Part shown: positions 36,485 through 45,189 of the stretch, piece by piece
How the letters are laid out: each line of letters starts with the position of its first letter
Numbering within the stretch: the first letter of the stretch is position 1
Origin: Paludibacter sp.
Lineage (GTDB): Bacteria > Bacteroidota > Bacteroidia > Bacteroidales > Paludibacteraceae
Direction of reading: 5' to 3'
NCBI GenBank assembly: GCA_019163375.1
Contig: JAFLKK010000007.1
Span: 62,001-126,000, forward strand
DNA length: 64,000 nt
Made by a program: the position numbers and the translations under genes
The notes under the pieces: model-generated
What the model was told of the DNA's origin: nothing
What the model saw: only the letters and a program-made list of their open reading frames with translations
Database searches by the model: none

Positions 36485-37759
36485 ATGCATTTATTAGTTG
36501 TAGGCATTAATTTTAAAACAGCAGATGTTAGCATCCGGGAGAAACTTCATTTTTCTAATGAAATAAAACCGAAGGCGTTGCATCTTCTGAACACATATAA
36601 ATCAATAAAAGGTAGTGTAATATTATCGACCTGTAATCGGGTGGAAATTTACACTTCGGTAAGCGATGTGGAAAAAGGAGGCAAGGAAGTTCTGGATTTT
36701 ATCAGTACGTTTCATTCCATCCCAACAGACAAACTTTTGCCAATTGTGTATAAAAAGAACTGTCAGGATGCGGTGGTGCACCTCTTCAAAGTGGCATCCA
36801 GCTTAGATTCGATGGTATTGGGCGAATATCAGATTCAGGGACAAGTGAGAGATGCCTATTTCGAAGCAAAAGAGAGTGAATCCACTAACGGTTTGCTGAA
36901 TAAGGTATTTCAAACAGCTATACAGATAGGCAAAAAAGTACGTTCGGAAACAAAAATAGGTGATGGATCGGTATCGGTAGCCACATTGGCCGTGGATATG
37001 GTGAAACAAATTTTTGGCGACCGTGAAAATGTCAATATTCTATTGATAGGTGCCGGGAAAATATCCAACCTCACAGCCGATTATCTTCAACAAAAATTCA
37101 AAAACTGCAATATAACGGTGGCAAACCGATCGGGAGCTACCGAACTGGCTCAACGTGTGGATGCTAAAACCATTGAGTATTCTGAACGATTTGATGGTAT
37201 ACTTAAAAACGACATCATTATCGCTTCTACCAGTGCGCCCAACTTTATTGTTTGTCGCCATGAAATAAACATGATGGAAGAAGCTTTACAAGGTAAAACT
37301 CGCATTTTTATCGATTTATCTATACCCCGAAACATAGATCCGGAAATCAATAACATTGACAACTGCTTCGTTTATTCGATTGATGACATTAACAAGATGA
37401 TAGACTCCACCCTCGACAAAAGAACGCTTGAAGTGTCGAAAGCAGAAGAAATCATAAAGGATATTTCGGAAGATTATTTTGAATGGTATTCTAAACAGTT
37501 CATTATGCCGGCCATGGCCGAAATAAAAAAAGGATTGGTAGTCGTAAAACAAAGCACACTTGATCTGCACGAAGTATTTACAAATAAACTGGACGAAACA
37601 CAAAAGGAGGATTTGAGTAAAGTGTTGGATGCCTATTCGGACAGAATTATCAAAGTCATCATGTCCAATCTGAGAAAAGCAAGCACCAGAGAAGAAATGA
37701 TTTCCATTACTAAAACATTGAAAGACTCCTTTACCATAGAAACTCATGAGGATGAATAG
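36485..37759 (+). CDS. hemA: Glutamyl-tRNA reductase
   Basis: First step of C5-pathway tetrapyrrole synthesis: NADPH-dependent reduction of glutamyl-tRNA to glutamate-1-semialdehyde. 424 residues. The catalytic Cys50 lies in ILSTCNRVEIY, with LVVGINFKTADVSIREK before it and the SMVLGEYQIQGQVRDAY signature after it. The NADPH domain (about 165-310) has NILLIGAGKISNLTADYL, and the long spinal helix and dimerisation domain make up the C-terminus. It opens a nine-gene collinear heme cluster, and its end overlaps hemC by 14 bp, so the two are translationally coupled. Confidence 0.97.
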   Translation: MHLLVVGINFKTADVSIREKLHFSNEIKPKALHLLNTYKSIKGSVILSTCNRVEIYTSVSDVEKGGKEVLDFISTFHSIPTDKLLPIVYKKNCQDAVVHLFKVASSLDSMVLGEYQIQGQVRDAYFEAKESESTNGLLNKVFQTAIQIGKKVRSETKIGDGSVSVATLAVDMVKQIFGDRENVNILLIGAGKISNLTADYLQQKFKNCNITVANRSGATELAQRVDAKTIEYSERFDGILKNDIIIASTSAPNFIVCRHEINMMEEALQGKTRIFIDLSIPRNIDPEINNIDNCFVYSIDDINKMIDSTLDKRTLEVSKAEEIIKDISEDYFEWYSKQFIMPAMAEIKKGLVVVKQSTLDLHEVFTNKLDETQKEDLSKVLDAYSDRIIKVIMSNLRKASTREEMISITKTLKDSFTIETHEDE

Positions 37760-38672
37760 AAAATACCTTGTCGCTACCCGCCCCAGTTTGCTGGCATATA
37801 CTCAAACGCAGCAAACGGTTGAATTGCTGAAGGCACAACACCCGGATTGTGAATTTGAAATCATAAAAATATCTACTCACGGCGATGCTGTAACCGATAA
37901 ACCCCTGACTGCTTTTGGCGGAACCGGGGTTTTTGTCAAAGAACTGGAGAATGCTATTCTGGAAGGCAGAGCCGATTTTGCCATACATAGTCTGAAAGAT
38001 GTACCCAGTATTCAGCCCGATGGGTTAGTACTCGCTGCTTTCCCGACAAGAGAGGATCCACGCGATGTGTTGCTTATCAAAAACGGATTCAGCATTGATG
38101 AATTGAATGACAATTGCACCATTGGAACGGGTAGTCCGCGCCGCATTGTGCAGATTGCCGAACTAAAACCCGGAGCTATTTTTACCGATTTACGTGGGAA
38201 TATTGATACCCGTTTAAAAAAACTCGAAGAGGGTCAATACGATGCCATAGTGCTTGCCGCTGCCGGGCTACGAAGACTGGGAAAAGAAATTGATGCAAAA
38301 GCATTTCTACCCGTCGACAGGTGCATACCTGCCATTGGACAAGGTGCGATAGCCATAGAATGCCGCAAGGATGATGAAGAAACAATAGCATTGCTTCGAA
38401 CCATCAACAACAAGGATACCGAAACAGCTATTCTTGCCGAAAGAGCATTTATGAAAACCGTAGGTGGAGGCTGTAAATTTCCATTGGGAGCTTATGGCAC
38501 CATCGAAAATGAAACGGTACAGTTGTCAGTTATGTTGGGCAACCATCACACGCAGCAAATCATTCGGTTTTCGGACAAGGCAAGTGTTGCAAAAGCACAG
38601 CAATTAGGAAAAAAACTAGCAGAAAAAATTATAGCAGAAGCCAATAAACTGGGAATAGAGATACTGAAGTAA
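37746..38672 (+). CDS. hemC: Hydroxymethylbilane synthase (porphobilinogen deaminase)
   Basis: Joins four porphobilinogens into hydroxymethylbilane. 308 residues from a start inside the end of hemA; an alternative ATG two codons on (MNRKYLVATRPSLLAYTQT) is equally possible. Conserved segments are STHGDAVTDKPL, FVKELENAILEGRADFAIHSLKDVP, GTGSPRR and RGNIDTRLKKLEEGQYDAIVLAAAG (given in parts). Cys243 in GGGCKFPLG anchors the dipyrromethane cofactor. Its position between hemA and hemD is typical of heme gene clusters. Confidence 0.97.
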   Translation: MRMNRKYLVATRPSLLAYTQTQQTVELLKAQHPDCEFEIIKISTHGDAVTDKPLTAFGGTGVFVKELENAILEGRADFAIHSLKDVPSIQPDGLVLAAFPTREDPRDVLLIKNGFSIDELNDNCTIGTGSPRRIVQIAELKPGAIFTDLRGNIDTRLKKLEEGQYDAIVLAAAGLRRLGKEIDAKAFLPVDRCIPAIGQGAIAIECRKDDEETIALLRTINNKDTETAILAERAFMKTVGGGCKFPLGAYGTIENETVQLSVMLGNHHTQQIIRFSDKASVAKAQQLGKKLAEKIIAEANKLGIEILK

Positions 38673-38739
38673 AGCCGTGAAAATTGGAATTCCGATTCCT
38701 ACACAAACCGATTTCGACCGAACTAAGTTCAACAACGCC

Positions 38740-39507
38740 ATGAGCACATTAACTGGAAAAATAATCATTTCTACCCGACCGCTGACTGAAGATGACACCA
38801 TCAAAAATCATCTGACAGCCAAAGGAGTTTGTGTGCTTGATTTTCCGATGATAAGAACTACCGGCGTTGAGCTAGCTGCTGAACAAAAATCGATACTTCA
38901 ATCCATAAACGAGTACGAGTGGATAGTGTTTACCAGCAAGAATGGAGTAATTCATTTTTACAAGCAGTTGAATGCGTTGAATATTGATGAGAAAGTAATA
39001 GCAGGAAAAAAAATAGCCGTTATTGGTAAAAGCACAGGCGAAGAAGTGCTGAAACACAACGGAAGTACCCACCTGATATCTTCAGGCAAAACTTCGGAAG
39101 ATTTATTGACCGAAATACAAAAAGAAATTAAGCCTACTGATAAAGTACTGTTGGCTCTTGGCGAACTGGCGGAAGATAAACTCGAGAAAGGGCTTAGTCC
39201 CATCTGCATTGTTCATCGTATAAATGTGTACAAAACAATAGAATTGGAATATACAGCCAATGATCTTATTAATCGGATAAGAGATGATAATTATCAGATG
39301 ATACTCTTTACCAGCCCATCCGGATTTCGGAATTTCAACAAAATAATGCTTGCAAACAATATAACATCTGAAGTCAGGGCTGCATGCATCGGCAAGACCA
39401 CTGAAATGGAACTATTGAAAAACAATTGTCACCCGTTGGTTGTTTCTCCGAAGTCGGATGCTGAGAGTTTTGCAAACGAAATAGAACGATTTTTACAACA
39501 ACAATAA
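38740..39507 (+). CDS. hemD: Uroporphyrinogen-III synthase
   Basis: Cyclises hydroxymethylbilane to uroporphyrinogen III, the branch point between heme and siroheme. The family is poorly conserved, but the fold pattern is visible: KIIISTRPLTEDD at the start, EWIVFTSKNGVIHFYKQL, KIAVIGKSTGEEVLKHNG, LLALGELAEDKLEKGL and ILFTSPSGFRNF, ending AACIGKTTEMELLKN. I prefer the ATG at 38740 (255 residues), since it places the first beta-strand near the N-terminus. A GTG at 38677, 4 bp after hemC, would add 21 residues of no family likeness. Its order after hemC supports the call. Confidence 0.9.
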   Translation: MSTLTGKIIISTRPLTEDDTIKNHLTAKGVCVLDFPMIRTTGVELAAEQKSILQSINEYEWIVFTSKNGVIHFYKQLNALNIDEKVIAGKKIAVIGKSTGEEVLKHNGSTHLISSGKTSEDLLTEIQKEIKPTDKVLLALGELAEDKLEKGLSPICIVHRINVYKTIELEYTANDLINRIRDDNYQMILFTSPSGFRNFNKIMLANNITSEVRAACIGKTTEMELLKNNCHPLVVSPKSDAESFANEIERFLQQQ

Positions 39508-39520
39508 AAATAGATAACAT

Positions 39521-40501
39521 ATGTCATTTCCAGTAACAAGACTCCGTCGCCTAAGAAAGAATCCGATTCTTAGAGGCATGATTTCAGAAACGTCCATCAG
39601 TGCTGATGATTTAATCATGCCGTTATTTGTTTGCCCGGGCACAAACGTGAACAATCCTATTTCGTCCATGCCGGGCAATTCGCAATTATCCATCGACTTA
39701 CTATTGGAAGAGTGCTCCAGAATACTTGCTGCGGGCGTCAAATCGGTTTTGCTTTTTGGAATCCCTGAAAGTAAAGACGAAGACGGTCATGTGGCTTGTG
39801 AACACAATGGTATTGTTCAGAAAGCCATCCGCGCCATTAAAGGGCAATTTGGGAATGACTTATTGATAGTAGCCGATGTTTGTAACTGCGAATATACAAC
39901 GCACGGACATTGCGGAACGATTGTAGATGGTGATGTAGACAACGACCTTACTTTAGTAACGCTTGCCAGCCAATCATTATCGCTAGCACAAGCCGGTGCT
40001 GATGTGATTGCCCCGAGCGATATGATGGACGGACGTGTAAAGAAAATCCGTGAAATTTTGGACGAAAACGGCTTTAGCCAAACACCTATCATGGCTTATT
40101 CTGCAAAATACGCTTCGGGCTTTTACGGTCCGTTTCGTGAAGCTGCCGAATCGGCTCCAAAATTTGGCGACCGTCGCAGCTACCAAATGAATCCTGCCAA
40201 CTCCGACGAAGCCATGCGCGAAATTGCTCTTGATATCGAAGAAGGAGCTGATATTGTCATGGTAAAACCGGCTATGAGTTACCTTGACATTATTTACAGA
40301 GCTAAACAAACCTTCAATATTCCTGTAGCAGCTTATAGTGTGAGTGGTGAGTTTTCGATGATAAAAGCTGCCGGAGCAAACGATTGGATTGATCAGGAAC
40401 GTATCATGATGGAAGTGGTACTCTCTATAAAACGTGCCGGTGCCGACATTATCATTACTTATTTCGCTAAAGAAATTGCAGAAGTATTAAACAGAAAATA
40501 A
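39521..40501 (+). CDS. hemB: Porphobilinogen synthase (5-aminolevulinate dehydratase)
   Basis: Condenses two 5-aminolevulinates into porphobilinogen. 326 residues. The catalytic Schiff-base lysines are Lys196 (MAYSAKYASGFYGPF) and Lys249 (MVKPAMSYLD). The metal loop is DVCNCEYTTHGHCG, with Cys121, Cys123 and Cys131, which marks the zinc-dependent type. The N-terminal arm (FPVTRLRRLRKNPILRGM) is standard. It lies 13 bp after hemD and 32 bp before hemL; a small CCCC/GGGG hairpin sits in that second gap. Confidence 0.97.
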   Translation: MSFPVTRLRRLRKNPILRGMISETSISADDLIMPLFVCPGTNVNNPISSMPGNSQLSIDLLLEECSRILAAGVKSVLLFGIPESKDEDGHVACEHNGIVQKAIRAIKGQFGNDLLIVADVCNCEYTTHGHCGTIVDGDVDNDLTLVTLASQSLSLAQAGADVIAPSDMMDGRVKKIREILDENGFSQTPIMAYSAKYASGFYGPFREAAESAPKFGDRRSYQMNPANSDEAMREIALDIEEGADIVMVKPAMSYLDIIYRAKQTFNIPVAAYSVSGEFSMIKAAGANDWIDQERIMMEVVLSIKRAGADIIITYFAKEIAEVLNRK

Positions 40502-40509
40502 ACCCCTAG

Positions 40510-40521
40510 CCCCTAAAGGGG
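40510..40521 (+). repeat. Short CCCCTAAAGGGG hairpin between hemB and hemL
   Basis: CCCC (40510-40513) and GGGG (40518-40521) close a 4-nt loop in an otherwise AT-rich gap. The surrounding ACCCCTAGCCCCTAAAGGGG block resembles a dispersed spacer repeat common in Bacteroidetes genomes, as I recall. Confidence 0.6.
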
Positions 40522-40533
40522 AATTATTATATC

Positions 40534-41823
40534 ATGAGTATCGAAAATAGCAAAATAGCTTTTAAAAGCGCATGCGAAGTAATTCCGGGCGGTGTAAATT
40601 CTCCGGTAAGAGCTTTCAAAAGCGTAGGCGGACAGCCCGTTTTAATCAGCAAGGGCAAAGGTTCAAAGATTACCGACATTGACGGAAACGAATATATTGA
40701 TTTTATCAGTTCGTGGGGTCCATTAATCCTCGGACACGCCTACCAACCTATCGTAGAAGCCATTCAAAGGACAGCTGAGTTGGGAACCAGCTACGGAGCT
40801 CCAACTTTGGCGGAAACTGAAATGGCAGAACTAATCGTCAACATGGTGCCTTCCATCGAAATGGTAAGAATGGTGAGTTCCGGTACTGAAGCTACCATGA
40901 GTGCCATCCGCTTGGCACGTGGTGTAACCGGAAGAAGTAAAATTCTGAAATTTGCAGGCTGCTATCACGGTCATGGCGATAGTTTTTTAATCAAAGCCGG
41001 TTCGGGGGCGCTGACGCTTGGATTGCCTGATAGTCCGGGTGTTCCCGAGAGCATTGCTAAAGATACACTGACAGCCAATTACAACGATCTACCTTCTGTA
41101 GAAAAAATGTTTGCTGAATATACAAACCAAATTGCAGCTATCATCGTTGAACCTGTGGCTGCCAATATGGGTACGGTCCTTCCACAAAAAGGCTTTTTGG
41201 AAGGACTACGAAAAATTACCGAAGACAATGGAGCTTTGTTGATTTTTGACGAAGTCATTACCGGTTTCAGGTTATCACCCGGTGGTGCACAACAATACTA
41301 CGGCGTGATGCCCGACATTACAACGCTTGGTAAAATTATTGGTGGTGGTTTGCCAGTTGGGGCATACGGTGGGAAAAAATCCGTTATGCAACAGTTAGCA
41401 CCCGTAGGACCAATTTATCAGGCCGGAACATTATCGGGAAATCCGTTGGCTATGGCTGCCGGACTGGAAATGCTCAAAACATTGAAAAACAATCCGTCTA
41501 TCTACGAAGAACTGGAACGCAAAGCAGCTAAGTTTGAAAAAGGATTAAAAGAAAATTTACAAAAAACCGGTGTGAAAGCAGTTATCAATCGCGTTGGATC
41601 ATTGTTGACTATGTTTTTTACCGACCTTGAAAAAGTTGAATCATTCGAAGATGTGATGAAATCCGATCAGGCCAAGTATGCAAGATATTTTAGTCTGGCA
41701 CTTGAAGCTGGCATTTATTTAGCACCATCGCAGTTCGAAGCTGCCTTTATCTCCAACGCGCACAGCGACGAAGATATCGAAAAAACAATTGAAGCCAGTT
41801 ATCAGGCAATGACAAAATTATAA
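40534..41823 (+). CDS. hemL: Glutamate-1-semialdehyde 2,1-aminomutase
   Basis: PLP enzyme that converts glutamate-1-semialdehyde to 5-aminolevulinate, completing the C5 route begun by hemA. 429 residues. The opening [17 protein letters not shown] is diagnostic, as are [28 protein letters not shown] and [12 protein letters not shown]. The PLP-binding Lys267 lies in [17 protein letters not shown]. Sequence and length are typical. It lies 32 bp after hemB and 16 bp before hemE. Confidence 0.97.
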   Translation: MSIENSKIAFKSACEVIPGGVNSPVRAFKSVGGQPVLISKGKGSKITDIDGNEYIDFISSWGPLILGHAYQPIVEAIQRTAELGTSYGAPTLAETEMAELIVNMVPSIEMVRMVSSGTEATMSAIRLARGVTGRSKILKFAGCYHGHGDSFLIKAGSGALTLGLPDSPGVPESIAKDTLTANYNDLPSVEKMFAEYTNQIAAIIVEPVAANMGTVLPQKGFLEGLRKITEDNGALLIFDEVITGFRLSPGGAQQYYGVMPDITTLGKIIGGGLPVGAYGGKKSVMQQLAPVGPIYQAGTLSGNPLAMAAGLEMLKTLKNNPSIYEELERKAAKFEKGLKENLQKTGVKAVINRVGSLLTMFFTDLEKVESFEDVMKSDQAKYARYFSLALEAGIYLAPSQFEAAFISNAHSDEDIEKTIEASYQAMTKL

Positions 41824-41839
41824 CCCAAAGAAAAGCAAC

Positions 41840-42877
41840 ATGTCAAACTCAATATTCATAGATACTCTCAAAGGCGTTAAACGTGAAAGACCACCGGTTT
41901 GGTTTATGCGCCAGGCAGGTCGGGTGCTCCCTTCCTATCTCGAACTACGCAAGCAACATAGTTTCCGAGAATTAATGCTAAACCCTGAGTTGGCAGCAGA
42001 AGTTACTTTATTGCCTGTAAACGATTTAGGCGTAGATGCGGCTATCCTGTTTTCCGACATTCTTATTATTCCCGAAGCATTGGGAATGGATCTGAAATTT
42101 ACAGATAAAGGACCTATTTTTGATAATCCGTTGCAAGATGCCAGAAATCAACTATCATCGTTGAAAGCCGATAGTTCTAAATTGGAACATGTGTACAAAG
42201 CGCTGGACATTATCAAAAAACAAAAGCCTGAAGATGTTGCTCTGATTGGGTTTTGTGGGGCACCGTTTACCACTTTCTGCTATATGGTAGAAGGCAATAG
42301 CGCCAATCATAATTTTTCGAATGCTATCAAACTGTTCTACAACGATCCAAAATTGTCGACACAAATTCTGGAAATAATTACCGAACTTTCCATTGAATAC
42401 GCCACTACGCAAACAGAACACGGCATTGATGTGTTTCAACTATTCGAAACGCATGCAGGCCTGATTCCTTCCGAAATGTATATCGAACGCATCATGCCTT
42501 TTGTAAACAGAATAACCAATGCGGTGAGAAGCAAAAATACACCTGTGATATTTTTCCCGAAAGGATTGGGTATAGGATTGGCGCATATCAACTATGATGT
42601 GGCCGATTTCGTAGGTATCGACTGGCAATATTCATTGCCGGAAGCCAGAGCACTGTGCGACAATAAAGTAGGCGTTCAGGGAAATCTGGATCCGCGCATT
42701 TTGGCTATCGACAATAAAGAAATTCTGGAAGCAGAGCTTGAAAAATATAAAACTTTTGGTCAACAAAACCATAACTGGATTTTTAATACCGGTCATGGAC
42801 TTTCGCCCGACAATAAACTTGAAAACGTAAAGTTTGTTGTAGATTGGGTGAAAAAGACCAATTGGAACAGAGACTAA
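41840..42877 (+). CDS. hemE: Uroporphyrinogen decarboxylase
   Basis: Removes four carboxyl groups from uroporphyrinogen III to give coproporphyrinogen III; first committed step to heme after the siroheme branch. 345 residues. Signature 1 is RPPVWFMRQAGRVLPSY, with the two substrate-binding arginines. Signature 2 is GFCGAPFTTFCYMVEG, and the catalytic Asp lies in LFSDILIIPEALGM. The C-terminal VQGNLDPRIL and FNTGHGLSPD blocks are intact. It lies 12 bp before hemN. Confidence 0.97.
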   Translation: MSNSIFIDTLKGVKRERPPVWFMRQAGRVLPSYLELRKQHSFRELMLNPELAAEVTLLPVNDLGVDAAILFSDILIIPEALGMDLKFTDKGPIFDNPLQDARNQLSSLKADSSKLEHVYKALDIIKKQKPEDVALIGFCGAPFTTFCYMVEGNSANHNFSNAIKLFYNDPKLSTQILEIITELSIEYATTQTEHGIDVFQLFETHAGLIPSEMYIERIMPFVNRITNAVRSKNTPVIFFPKGLGIGLAHINYDVADFVGIDWQYSLPEARALCDNKVGVQGNLDPRILAIDNKEILEAELEKYKTFGQQNHNWIFNTGHGLSPDNKLENVKFVVDWVKKTNWNRD

Positions 42878-42889
42878 ATAATTCCCAAC

Positions 42890-44266
42890 ATGAAAATAAC
42901 TCCCGAATTTTTAAATAAATACAATAAAACAGGGCCACGATATACAAGTTATCCGCCAGCCACCAGTTTTAGCACCAAGTTTACGACTGCCGACTTTATT
43001 CCCGCAGTTATAAAGTCGAATGCGCAATACCCTGAAAGTATTTCTATCTATATTCATATTCCGTTTTGTCCGCAATTGTGCCATTTTTGTGGTTGCAACA
43101 CTACTGCATTCGAAAGTGCTGCTAAAATCAGACGGTATATCAATTGTGTTCTGAAAGAGATAGATACTGTGGCACAGCATATTGATAAATCGCGCAAAGT
43201 AAGTCAGATCCACTGGGGTGGTGGTACACCCAACTCCATTAATTTTGATTATCTCGCCGAAATTACTGAAAAGATAAAATCGCTCTTCCAATTCACAGAG
43301 AACCCTGAGATAGCCATTGAGTGCAGCCCGGCTTATCTGACAATGGAAGAAATTGATCGACTAGCAGTTATTGGGTTCAATCGTGTGAGCATGGGTATAC
43401 AGGATTTCAATCCTGAAGTACTGAAAGCCATCAATCGCCGTCCGCCGAAGTTTCCTATTGAACAAGTAATGGAACGCCTGCGCCAAAATAATTTCAAAGG
43501 TATTAATTTGGATCTGGTCTACGGACTGCCGTTGCAAACGCTCGAAAGCTTCAAACAAAATGTAGAAAAAGCAATCTCTCTGTCGCCAGACCGCATCGTC
43601 ACCTTCTCGTACGCTCACGTGCCCTGGGTGAACCCTAACCAAAAGAAAATGGACGAAAACCATATGGCGGGGCCCGAAGAAAAGTTGCAAATGCTGCTTG
43701 CCGGATACGAAATAATGACGAGCAAAGGTTACGAAGCCATTGGTATGGATCACTTTGCGAAGCCAACCGACAATCTTGCCATTGCGAAGCACAATAAAAA
43801 TCTGCACCGCAATTTTCAGGGATATTGTACCCGCGAGACAACCGGACAGGTTTACGCTTTTGGAACATCTTCTATCTCCCAACTTTGGGGAACCTACGCT
43901 CAAAATATCAAAAACCTGCACCACTACATGGATGCCATTGAAGCAACAGGATTGGCAACAGAACGTGGTTACAGCCTTACAAATGAAGAAATTATTATTC
44001 GTGAGGTGATTAATCAGGTGATGTGCAACGGCTACCTGAATTTTGAGGAAATCGCTCAACATTTGAAATGTAGTGCCGGAGAAATAATTGCAGTTACGGG
44101 CTATCACCCCTCCAAGCTAGACCCATTTATTGAAGATGGACTGGTAGAAATCATTGATAATAATATCCATGTAAGTGCCGATGGGATGTTCGTAGTTAGA
44201 AATATTGCCATGCTTTTTGATCCATTTTTAGGAAGCACCGACTCTCAATTTTCGAAAACGGTATGA
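42890..44266 (+). CDS. hemN: Oxygen-independent coproporphyrinogen III oxidase
   Basis: Radical-SAM enzyme that decarboxylates coproporphyrinogen III to protoporphyrinogen IX without oxygen. 458 residues. The cluster motif CxxxCxxC is Cys60, Cys64 and Cys67, with Cys69 next to it (IPFCPQLCHFCGC), the four-Cys layout of true HemN rather than HemW. Upstream, GPRYTSYPPA is the HemN N-terminal hallmark. WGGGTPN and ECSPAYLT follow, and a HemN C-terminal domain spans about 355-450. Its stop codon overlaps the hemH start by 4 bp. Confidence 0.96.
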   Translation: MKITPEFLNKYNKTGPRYTSYPPATSFSTKFTTADFIPAVIKSNAQYPESISIYIHIPFCPQLCHFCGCNTTAFESAAKIRRYINCVLKEIDTVAQHIDKSRKVSQIHWGGGTPNSINFDYLAEITEKIKSLFQFTENPEIAIECSPAYLTMEEIDRLAVIGFNRVSMGIQDFNPEVLKAINRRPPKFPIEQVMERLRQNNFKGINLDLVYGLPLQTLESFKQNVEKAISLSPDRIVTFSYAHVPWVNPNQKKMDENHMAGPEEKLQMLLAGYEIMTSKGYEAIGMDHFAKPTDNLAIAKHNKNLHRNFQGYCTRETTGQVYAFGTSSISQLWGTYAQNIKNLHHYMDAIEATGLATERGYSLTNEEIIIREVINQVMCNGYLNFEEIAQHLKCSAGEIIAVTGYHPSKLDPFIEDGLVEIIDNNIHVSADGMFVVRNIAMLFDPFLGSTDSQFSKTV

Positions 44267-45189
44267 TGGGCATATTATTGATAAACATGGGATCGCCTCT
44301 TTCAAAGAAAGAAATGAGGCAATTCCTGTTTAATATGTTCAGCGACAAAGCTATTCTCCCCTTTCCGAAAATACCAAGAACGCTGCTGGCCTTTATGATC
44401 AGTACATTTCGTCATTCCGGTTCGTGGAAAAAATACCAGCAAATAGGAGGTTCGAAGCTGAAAGAATCGATGAAGCTCATCAACGAGCAACTTGCTTCGG
44501 AGATTGGCAAAGATTATATGGTAACATCTGCTTATTCATACAGTAAACCCGACATACAACAAGGTGTGGAATCGCTTCGTGACAAAGGAATCAAGGACAT
44601 CCGGGTTATTACCATGTATCCTCACTCGGCCTATTCTACTACCGAAAGTGTAAAAACAGATCTGGCAATAATTCAGAAGAAATATCCCGAACTGAAAATG
44701 ACAGAACTTGGGACTTATGGCCAGAATGAATTATTTATCAATTATTGGGTGGATACTATTCAAAAAGCCATTGATAAATACGGATATAAACATCCAACGC
44801 TCGTCTTTAGTGCTCACGCCATTCCTCAATACAATGTGGATGATGGAGATACGTATGTAGACGAAATCAAGGCTTCGGCTAAGCTGATTGCAGATAAGAT
44901 GAAATTGCCCTACAGAGTAGCCTTTCAATCCAAAATTGGGAAGGTAAAATGGGTAGACCCAGACACTAAAGATTGTCTGAAAATGATGAAAGCTGAGGGA
45001 ATAGATGAAATAATGCTTGTTCCGATAAGTTTTGTAAACGAGAACCTTGAAACAGCTTATGATCAAGGCATTGAAATTGCTCCCTATGGAAAAGAAGAAC
45101 TTGGATTCAAACATATCTGCCGCGTAGAAATTCCGGCATCACATCCGCTATTGATAGCCACTTTCAAACAATTACTCATAGAAAAATGA
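44263..45189 (+). CDS. hemH: Ferrochelatase
   Basis: Inserts iron into protoporphyrin IX. 308 residues, starting MMGILLINMGSP, so either of two adjacent ATGs is usable. Conserved features are LLINMGSPLS, MYPHSAYSTTES, the metal-binding His185 in VFSAHAIPQ, the segment FQSKIGKVKWVDPDT, and the acidic FVNENLETAYDQGIE. No C-terminal Cys cluster for a [2Fe-2S] centre is present. Overlaps of 4 bp with both hemN and hemY show tight translational coupling of the last three heme genes. Confidence 0.96.
   Translation: MMGILLINMGSPLSKKEMRQFLFNMFSDKAILPFPKIPRTLLAFMISTFRHSGSWKKYQQIGGSKLKESMKLINEQLASEIGKDYMVTSAYSYSKPDIQQGVESLRDKGIKDIRVITMYPHSAYSTTESVKTDLAIIQKKYPELKMTELGTYGQNELFINYWVDTIQKAIDKYGYKHPTLVFSAHAIPQYNVDDGDTYVDEIKASAKLIADKMKLPYRVAFQSKIGKVKWVDPDTKDCLKMMKAEGIDEIMLVPISFVNENLETAYDQGIEIAPYGKEELGFKHICRVEIPASHPLLIATFKQLLIEK

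Noticed and set aside
43361-44107. 248-codon minus-strand frame
   Set aside because: It lies wholly antisense to hemN, which has intact radical-SAM motifs.
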